From assembly GCF_947623445.1 (NCBI RefSeq), contig NC_135248.1:2852977-2916976 (forward strand): a stretch of DNA of 64,000 nucleotides, read 5' to 3'. The notes under the pieces are model-generated. The model saw only the letters and a list, made by a program, of their open reading frames with translations, was not told the DNA's origin and did not search any database. Both the position numbers and the translations under genes were made by a program. Positions 52,907 through 64,000 of this stretch are shown here, one piece after another. The stretch is from Clavelina lepadiformis (taxonomy: Eukaryota; Chordata; Ascidiacea; Aplousobranchia; Clavelinidae). Every line of letters starts with the position of its first letter. Position 1 is the first letter of the stretch.

Positions 52907-55900
52907 ATGATGGAGAATGGAATTGCCCAACAGAAGTTTAGTCAGTATATTTGTGATGCGATTGAAGCAGTCAGTTTTAAGTTAGGTGAATGTCTTCGCA
53001 ATGTTGCATTCTTGCTTTAACTGTGGTACTTTTTTGCTGTAAACTCGACTAATTTTCACAGACACGTTATGCAGTTGAGATATTGTTATCTACCTATCAG
53101 ACTGTAGTTGTATTTTCTTTTTTTTAACAATTTAAGCACAATAATCACAAACAACAAAGTAAACTGAAGTTTGTTTGATTTATGATATTTGAAAAAATCT
53201 CTGAACTTCAATTTTTTTTATGATTATAGTGAAAGAAGTCAGCGACCTTGAAAGTGAAGATGGATTTTTTCACCCTGACATGTCACATCAAATTTTTGGA
53301 GAAAAGTAATTTTAAGTTTTATAGCATAAGAAAAAAAGCTTTGTAGATATATAATATATATCACGAAGCGGATGAAAAGTAGAAACGAAAATGGTTTCAA
53401 ATGTTTTTTTAGTTTCTGAGTTAATTTATGCCCTTGCTATTCTTTATAGTCATGTTTTACATTAAGGGGTTGATGTTTTTCAACGATGTATTTCATTTAG
53501 GGAACAGATATTTGGATACAGCAACTTGCAGATAAAGATTTTCTATAGTGCGAGTTTACTGTATGCTTATGTCAAGGTTTCGTACACCAGGAAGCTTAAC
53601 TCGAAGCAATGCGATGGTGTGGAGGTCAGTATGTAAAATCTGAATATCAGTCAATGTAGATTTATTGATTATATAATGTTTATATTTTTTGTAAGTGCGT
53701 TGATTTCAATCATCTGTAAACATTTCTTTCTAACTGATCATTAAATAAATGTTTTTTATGTTATTGCTTGTAGACTCATACTAAAGTTTAATTTCGAAAA
53801 TTGTAGAAGCTGTGGTTTCAATCAACGATTTCTTTATTTTCTAGCCCGATAACATCATGTTGAAGTTGAAAGATGTTTTGCCTTCAAAATTCTACACAAA
53901 CATAGATGATTTTTCATCTATTGTCCAGAAGGAAGACACTTTCAGACCTTATGGACATCACATAAACACTTACTCCAGAGATGCTATAGGCTGTTCTATG
54001 CCAAGACAGTTTGAAGTTTACAAGGTAAAAAGTTGTCCTTGATTTTCTTTAATTTTTTTGCCATTAAGCACGCCCACAACTTTTTTTATTGTGAGTATTT
54101 TACTTTGAATGTCAACATATGCTTTAAAATAGTTTCACTTTAACATAAGCTTATAATCAATCTCAGGCAGACATACATGACCCACAGTTCCGTAAATATC
54201 ACAATCGAATGGAATCATTTATTTTGTGGTTTATTGACGCTGCATCTTACATTGATGTCGATGACGAGAAGTGGGATTATTATGTGTTGTGAGTTTGTTG
54301 TCTACTACTTATATATTATAGAAGTTATGTTTTATGCTGTATACTTTACAGTAATCATAATTATCAATGCTTTATTTGGCATGTATTACATTTTAGGTTA
54401 TGTTGCGTTTATTTATATAGATTTGAGAAATGTGTGAGGAATGGAAGGACAAAGCATTTGTTTGCCGGGTATTGCACGTGTTACAGATTCTATGCTTATC
54501 CTGATATGTGTAGGCCAAGGATTAGGTGAGCAGAACTCTTTTATATTTTGCTAATTGTATATACCAGTGCTTCTCAATGCTTTTCAACTCATGGATCGTT
54601 TTTAACACGAATGCTTTTAACAACTTTTGTTTTGAGCAACATTCGCTGTTTGTACTAAAACATTTTATCATGCTTTGCAAGCCACGAGAAGCGCTGGTAT
54701 ATACTATCTTAAAGTACCACACTATCATATAGACCAAGTCATGGATACTGTCCATATTAATTATAACATTGTATGTTGATGTTTTGTGCACAGTCAGGTT
54801 TTGGTGCTTCCCCCATACCAAAGACAAGGGCATTGCTCTACACTAATTTCCACAATATATCAAGAATATGTCCCTAGAAAGGATGTTCTTGACATAACAG
54901 GTATCAAAGCTATTTGTTGTTGTTGTAATTACCAGTCTATAATCTACTTACCAGGGTGGCCGGACTTAATTTTACTTCGCGCCAGAAATCGAAGTCACTT
55001 ATAAATTTAAGTTAAAATTGAAATGTGATGCTTAAGAGTTGGAAGTAATTTTGGTGAATCTAACGTCATCACATAAATAAGGTTTCTGCCATAAGCAAAT
55101 GAAATGCCAGTTGCCCATGTTTACAAAAGTCAAGTAAGCTAAAAGTTACATTAGAATGATTGGCTAGAGGAAAATATAGTAAAAGTGTTAAATAAGAAAT
55201 GTTAAACTTCTGAACTAAAGATAAATAGTATGCTTTGACCTTTCTAAAAGTACGCCATGTGTTTGTTACAAGAATCAAAGACTCTTAGTTGGGCCACAGA
55301 TATGGTTTGTGAAGTCATAGCCTAATATTTAACCATAACATTTATTGTACGCTAATCAACTTTGTATGATATTGCAACCACTATTCTGATGCTTCTACTT
55401 TATTAACAAAAGATGTTATTTTCTACTTCTTTGTGTAGCGGAAGATCCATCTGAGAACTTCCAACGTGTCCGAGACTTTGTTGATGCAAAGAATTGCATA
55501 ACATTAAAAGAATTTCTACCTGCAAACTTACACGGACGTTTTACAAAGGAAATGGCAGCGTCTGCAAAAGCTAAGTTCAAGATCAACAAAGTGAGCTGAA
55601 CTTCATAAGTCTTCATATTAACTTTTTGAAAAATAGGCATTCAGATAAAACACAGCAGACATTTCAAGTCTAAACAGTGGGAAGCGAAACTGTTGAATTT
55701 AAACTTTTTACAGACATACTTTGCATTAATTTCACAGAGGCAGGCACGGCGTGTGTATGAGATACTGAGACTGCTGAATACAAATGAAAATAATGATGTA
55801 GAGTTTATTAAATATCGAACGGCGATCAAAACGAGGATAAACCAGCCCATGCGAGTAAGTGCCAGAGTGCCTATTGTCATGTCTCTCGTATTTCTGAAAA

Positions 55901-56082
55901 TGTTGCACTCACATGCTCATTCTTTTATGCTGTTGTAGGATTTACGAAGGAAATGCCAGATGTTGATGAACAATCCTTCCCTATTGCCGCCTAAAGAGGA
56001 ACAGGAAAAGATGGTGGAGCGAGAGTTTGAGCATCATCTGGAGGAGTATCACAGAGTTATTAATCGTCTCAAGAGCACATAA
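52907..56082 (+). CDS. HAT1: histone acetyltransferase type B catalytic subunit HAT1, 401 aa
   Basis: Acetylates newly made histone H4 (K5, K12) with an RbAp46/48 partner before deposition. Exons 52907-52985, 53230-53305, 53501-53624, 53845-54024, 54167-54288, 54421-54525, 54794-54900, 55439-55590, 55738-55854, 55939-56082. Phases are consistent and the stop is TAA. It matches vertebrate HAT1 throughout. N-terminal region: FKLVKEVSDLESEDGFFHPD. Central region: WFIDAASYIDVDDEKWDYYV. Acetyl-CoA motif A: VLVLPPYQRQGHCSTLI, residues 231-247. Then DITAEDPSENF with the putative catalytic Glu266, KFKINKRQARRVYEILRLL, and a C-terminal helical tail. Similar length to human (419 aa). The motif A loop reads QRQGHC where human has QGQGHG. 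Two adjacent ATGs (52907, 52910) are possible starts. The exon 1 donor is GTGAAT at 52986, chosen because it restores the FKLV junction. Confidence 0.96.
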
Positions 56083-56778
56083 CTGTTCAATTATTCTACC
56101 TGTTCTTTACGCTCGTTTCTGCCGTCAATCACTCGCTCGACTGTTTTATTGTAGTTTTCAGTTTTAAATAAATAGTAGAAAGCTGGAGTCGCGGCTTTTA
56201 CTTGTTACCACTTACTGATGTCAAATTTTGTTCGGAGACTTGCGGTCAGTTAATATAGGCTATAAATTTTTCGGTCGAAATTTGGTTCGCTGTGACATTC
56301 AAAATGTACCCATCTGGTTGGAAGTATTTTTTAGCAACAGTTTTAGGGGTTACGTAGTTTTCAGCTAAAATGCTGGGGAGACCATGAAAATTGGGGCACA
56401 ACGCTCATAAAATGCACATTTGCAAAGAACTGAAGCCTACGAGTTGTTTGTGGTATATCGTATGCAATTAATAAACCCAAGCAACATCAACAACAAAGCA
56501 AGGTTTTACGTTATGGCATTAAGTACACAACTGTTTTTTTTTACCGCCAGTGCAAATACGCGCTTTATTGTTATCATCTCTTGTATTTGCTAAACAACGG
56601 GATATGTGCGACAAAGAAGAACGGTTTTTTGAGCTTCAGTAACTCCATGCTTTCAAATATTTGAGCCGTAGCGTGAATAGAAAGACTGTTAGTGAAAATT
56701 TGTTACTTTTTATCCTTCGCAGGTTTTTATTTTTTGTTTTTATTTTGTAAATCATCTTGCCATAAAAGGTTGTCAATT
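56083..56778 (+). other. intergenic spacer HAT1 to CDK2
   Basis: About 700 bases between two genes on the same strand. It carries the HAT1 poly(A) signal and presumably the CDK2 promoter. A pyrimidine-rich tract ending in GCAG near 56722 and the ATG at 56779 bracket the CDK2 5' UTR. No other feature is seen. Confidence 0.5.
56167..56172 (+). terminator. AATAAA poly(A) signal of HAT1
   Basis: Canonical hexamer 85 bases after the HAT1 stop codon, well placed for the 3' end. Confidence 0.55.
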
Positions 56779-59908
<3,130 letters not shown>

Positions 59909-60764
59909 ACAATCATTGAATGTTTTAGAGTTGTCTTAAAGCTGCCTTGATTTTTCTTTTTTTCTTTCATACTGCCACCATTTCACTGCCTTTCCCATGC
60001 TTGTAAAATGTAGCTAGTTTTTTAGTACTGTTTTTAAAGACCATTGTTATACATGGTTTCATTTTCGACATGTTTTTCAAGTGTTTATCTTTGCACCGTG
60101 CGTTTTTTAGACGTAAATGTCTGTGCTCAAGAAAACTAAAAGCATTGTGGCAATGTCCGGCACCTAAACGGAATCTTTAATGGTGAAATGGGTTTACGGA
60201 TAATGGCAGGTCACAGGCCCAGGCAGTAAAGTTTCAAGGTTTAAAGCAGCGTTTAAATATTTTCCATAGAACATATAAGTATAATGTGCGTTTGGCTTTC
60301 CTTGTTGGTAGCACTAAACTTTCAAGTCGTTCTCTGACGTTATTACCCTAAACACTTTGAATTTGCTTTTTGCATCAAATTTTTCGGTATTGATTTATGG
60401 TACTTTTGCCGAAAGTTTACGAAGCATTATGAGCGAACATGATTGTTATACGCGTTTCTCCGACGTTTTAGTCGTCAGGTTTGCTTACCTGCTGATACAA
60501 AAAGCTTGACGTGGAGCTGATGGGATGGTTCATTTGCCCGACGAGAAAGAGTTATTCTCGCCACTGGAACTCTTTCTTATAGACATAGCTCAATCTTTAC
60601 TGTAGGCATTTGGCAGACAGCATTTTTAGCCTTTTTCAACATTATCCTGGGTGAGCAAAAGATTTAAGAGAACTCCGCACACACAGGCTGTCACATGCGG
60701 CCTTTGACGCTTTAGCAAACCCCTGTACAGTATTAAAACCTGCAACAAACCCAGTACAAAATGC

Positions 60765-60848
60765 TAAAGTCCATCTGAGCATTAGGACACTGGTATTCAG
60801 TGTCAGTAAGTACCTAGTATTAGTATCGGAGTCGATTCCGGGTGGAAT
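60765..60848 (+). repeat. degenerate tRNA-like sequence, probable SINE head
   Basis: TCCATCT at the left can pair with the GGGTGGA-type end at the right. ACACT and AGTGT form a 5-bp stem with a 7-base loop, and a B-box-like GAGTCGATTCC is present. The D arm is poor and the variable region too long for an ordinary tRNA, so a decayed tRNA-derived element is more likely than a working gene. Confidence 0.35.
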
Positions 60849-62125
60849 GGAGTTTGCATGTTTTACCAAACATGGTGCTGGCTGTAGTTAAAAATGTAGG
60901 CATCCACAGTAAAAAGTTGAAGAGCACTATTTTCTAGCGTCAAAAGGTTGTTATTTAGTCGTAAGACCGTATATTTTCAATTCCAATTAAAAAAATTTTT
61001 TAATAGCTATTCACTTAAGTAAAACTGGTTGTTATCATGGGTTTCCGGCATAGAAGCTTCAGAGCAGGAATCCAAAAACAGTGTCTCCGATCATTTTTCG
61101 TCGTATGCGGGTTCAAAACCATCAATGCCTTGTGCTGTGCCGACTTCCGGCCATTTAACCAAAGCGCCAGCTAAAGGGATATTAAAAACATTTTAATCTA
61201 ATCAGCAAAGGATTTGCGCTTGGCATAATGTAATGGGAAGCGCATCTACTGACGTCTTATGGATGGGATCCTGGCAAGTTTATAGCAAACTTGATATATT
61301 GGTAAAATCAATTTGAACAGCAATGAGTTAGTGGAATTTTGTTTACTATACGCGATAAAGGTTGTAATGGTTTGTAATCCTGATATTATGAGCCTTTTTC
61401 GTCGAAATGTTGATTAATTAATTATTATTGACGTGGCCACAGAAATATATTTCCCCTGAATCGAGACAACCAATGGTTTCCTTTAAGAAGGCTACTGGGC
61501 AACATTGCTGTGGTCAGCAAGAAGAGATGTAGCCGATTGCTTTTGTTGATTGCCGCTCCAGCTTATGGAAGTGGTTCTCAATGTTTTCAGTACATTAAGA
61601 AAAACCTATGTTTTTTTGCGGTACACTTAATTTTTAGAAACTGAAAGCACAAATGTTCAGATTTAAAATCACTTCGTAGCGTATTTTCTATCTAAATATT
61701 TTGCTTTGTGGGACCGCGCTCATTGCTTTGATAAAAACCGTAAAACGAAAAGTAGTTGTTAGAAGTGCGCTATAATTCATCTCATGAATATTGCGTCGCT
61801 AGTATACTAAAGGAAGAAGGAAGGTTTCAATGAGAAGGAAGTGTAAAAACTAACTTTGGTGCTAGTAGCCTACTTCAACACAATAACAATTCTGGCGTCA
61901 CAATGGTACCGAACAGTCATGTTTCCAAACCAGTAAGAGCACGGTTTATTTTGTTATCTTATTTCAGTATTTCGTTGACGCTACTGCAGAAGGGAATGTA
62001 GGTAGACCTGCAAGTTACCGCGCGTTTTTATGTAAAATACGTCACAGAAACCTTTTTTGTTAAGTACAGAAGAAAATTAACAAATATATTAATGAAGTAG
62101 AAATTGGACATAGCCTACTTAAAAC

Positions 62126-62256
62126 AGGGTCTCTTATACTTTTGTACTCGGACTTGAAGACCTGAACAGGAAGGAGTAATGAGGTAATGCAAATAGAATT
62201 ATGACGTAATAATTCCTCAATACTCGACAATGAGACTGCAAAAGTAAAAGAGACCC
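62126..62256. repeat. foldback MITE, copy 2
   Basis: 131 bp with inverted ends (GGGTCTCTTATACTTTTG on the left; complement GGGTCTCTTTTACTTTTG on the right, 17 of 18). A perfect 8-bp duplication, CTTAAAAC, lies at 62118-62125 and 62257-62264. The palindromic core is GGAGTAATGAGGTAAT / AATTCCTCAATACTC. Same family as 47432-47563. The CRE-like site here is degraded to TGACGTAA. Confidence 0.75.
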
Positions 62257-62358
62257 CTTAAAACATGAACAGCACAACTATAAAACCCTCACAAACACAC
62301 AGTTTAAGAGCCACTGGCTTAAAGTGATTCTTATAGAGACAGCAAGTTAAGTTCTTAC

Positions 62359-63354
62359 CGCTTTTCCAAGGTCTCATAGAGACATCTGCAGATTTTTGTA
62401 TGTTTTGTCAAATTTCTCGTGCTGTTTAGAAACTTAGTGTTAGCTTGGTAAAGTTTGACAGTGGAGCAGTACGGCTGTTAGTGCTGTAATGATTGTAGTA
62501 GTAGCTCTTCTTACAGTATTATAGTTCGACTATTACAGTATTGGTTGCATTGTTTGGAAATATCTTATCGTCAAAAAGTTGTTGGCTTTAGCGTCATAAA
62601 AGTTTTCTTAGCATGTTATCTATGCAACATACATACTGGCTAGTAGCAAGCTCATGGCTAATATGGTCCTAGCTTGTGCATGCATGAATGGGTTTAGTGG
62701 CCGTGCTAACGTTATCAACAATTATTACCGTAATTTTTTAAGCACGTTTTAAGCCGGTCTGTAATAAACAAACAAGAGTTGGTTGTGTGAACGCCAACTT
62801 AAAATAAATAAACAAAGAATTGAGGCTTCAGTGCAGGCTATCATGCCAAAATTTGCGTCTTTGTACGCAAGATTTTTTGTCGAAAACTTCCTACTTTCCA
62901 GTTGGGGTTATAGGGTTACACCCATACAGCGATGCTGGTAATATACTAATGACTTCCGGATTACTTGACTACTGACAGACTAACTGGGTCTGCAGGCTAA
63001 TTCTGTTGTACCCTAAGTTAACGTAGCATAACAATTTTGAGCTAGATCATGAGAACAAAACTAAATACTGAAATGCCACAATATCATGACAAAATTTTCA
63101 CAGGTTGCATTTTGCAAAGAACCAAATACTTTGTTGAAAAATAATTACATTTGTGTGACAGTAAACTTACTAGGTAACAGGTCTCATTTCTTTTGACATT
63201 TGTGCAAGCTTGATCGGTATGTTCATACACACATTATCAAAATGTAAAAGATATTGCTGTGGTTTAATATTTGGCACTTTAAAACCTTTATTTGCAAGGC
63301 TAATCAGGATAGAAAAGAATTCTTTTTGTTGTAACTGTGTAGAATCAGTACGGG
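62359..63354 (-). CDS. two internal exons of an unrecognised gene (partial)
   Basis: Exon 63171-63354 has a strong acceptor (TTTTTCCATGTTTAG) and a consensus donor GTAAGT. Exon 62359-62421 has an AAACAG acceptor and a GTAAGA donor. The phases interlock (1 to 2, then 2 to 2) without a stop, giving 82 residues. The first exon includes QKEFFSILISLANKGFKVPN and then HFDNVCMNIPIKLAQMSKEM. The join reads RPVTYTRNLTKHTKICRCLY. No signal peptide or motif is recognised. The 5' end lies beyond 64000 and the 3' end is unplaced. Support rests only on splice-site quality and phase agreement. Confidence 0.45.
62762..62888 (+). repeat. dispersed repeat, copy 2
   Basis: Same ordered blocks as 51991-52118 (TAATAAACAAAC, GGTTGTGTGAACG, AAATAAACAAAG, ATCATGCCAAAATTT). 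It lies in the intron between the two exons of the partial minus-strand gene. Confidence 0.5.
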
Positions 63355-64000
63355 CTAAACATGGAAAAACAAAAAAGGAGCAATTAAAAGATAGAAAAAG
63401 TATTTTCACGCTCTGGTTACAAAACACCCGGCACAACTCGATTATGTGGGTCCAGAAGTTACACTGCTGAAAATGGGTTAGGCATGAATACAGTGCAAAT
63501 ATAATGCTTTACAGAACTACAATTGTCTTTGTACCAGGATTAAAATCTGAAAATGTAGTTTGATGTTGCAAATTTCACATTTTAACTGGTAACAACCAGA
63601 CTAAATGTGTCATGATCTGATTAATTATTTATACAAATTGACTATTTTATTTGAAATTGCATAAATTGTATTTTTGATTGATAAATTGATAAACCACAAA
63701 TACTGTAACCGACCGAGTTCCACCAATTGGTTTATAACTATTGGCTTTGCTGCCAGAGGCAGGTGAGTCTGTGGTTTAATGGTTGGTGACAGCACCACAG
63801 TTGTTACTATATAATTTCACTGTTCAAATTTTTATTTTAAATGATGTATTTAGACTCATTTCAGATTCAAAATGAAATGCTTTCAAATTTTTTTCCTTTG
63901 AGTGATTTAAGTTTTAAAGGGAGTTCATGTAAGGGTTTTTTGTGGTAACATAGTCATAAAAGTGGTGGTTTGGGTCTGGAGAAATTAGTTTCGGATTAAT
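63355..64000. other. probable upstream intron of the partial minus-strand gene
   Basis: No convincing exon found to the window edge. Around 63752-63835 a weak A-box-like TGGTTTAATGGTTGG and B-box-like TGTTCAAATT may be a decayed SINE head. Confidence 0.35.

Larger units (their letters stand above)
59909..62358. other. region after CDK2; no firm gene
   Basis: Contains the CDK2 3' UTR, a tRNA-like repeat near 60765-60848 and one foldback MITE. The last exons of the minus-strand gene at 62359-63354 should lie somewhere here, but I could not place them with confidence. A weak candidate open segment ends at a TAG near 61493. Confidence 0.4.

Noticed and set aside
60642-60869. Minus-strand open frame of 75 codons as a gene
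   Set aside because: It overlaps a tRNA-like degenerate repeat and has no coding signature.

Overview
The window is eukaryotic, AT-rich and intron-dense. Short phase-consistent exons encode clear animal orthologues. Codon use, compact genes with introns of roughly 50-1500 bases, and frequent TAGGCCTA-like strings suggest an ascidian tunicate such as Ciona. That assignment is inference; the sequence proves a metazoan but not the genus. All gene models below were built by hand from GT-AG (one GC-AG) splice sites with codon phase checked at every junction.

Layout: (1) 299-7292 (+), the 3' part of a class I myosin of the Myo1D type, 13 exons. (2) 10580-15622 (-), a 449-residue coiled-coil protein I cannot name, 11 exons. 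(3) 18623-19759 (+), an intronless ZDHHC6-type palmitoyltransferase, divergent from gene 2 across a 3 kb spacer with two short hAT elements. (4) 20-24 kb, gene-free and rich in tRNA-derived SINE pieces. (5) 24298-27245 and 31194-34515 (-), two tandem paralogous seven-transmembrane receptors of class A architecture that have both lost the usual DRY arginine, toggle tryptophan and NPxxY proline. (6) 34.5-39.4 kb, non-coding. (7) 39447-41363 (+), a small secreted protein with 18 cysteines. (8) 41855-47350 (-), NKAP, convergent with gene 7. (9) 49288-50724 (+), a 120-residue protein with a signal peptide and a C-terminal KDEL, divergent from NKAP. (10) 52907-56082 (+), HAT1. (11) 56779-59908 (+), a CDK2-type PSTAIRE kinase. 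(12) 62359-63354 (-), two exons of an unrecognised gene that runs off the window.

The genes are mostly independent housekeeping functions: membrane-linked actin motor, ER palmitoylation, transcription and splicing co-regulation, histone H4 acetylation, and cell-cycle control. No operon or pathway cluster is evident. The only local expansion is the receptor pair. Repeats are mainly non-autonomous hAT elements with readable 8-bp target duplications, a 130-bp foldback MITE present twice, and several tRNA-derived SINE heads. No retrovirus-like or LTR element was recognised.

The best candidates for undescribed biology are the receptor pair, the KDEL protein and the 18-cysteine secreted protein.
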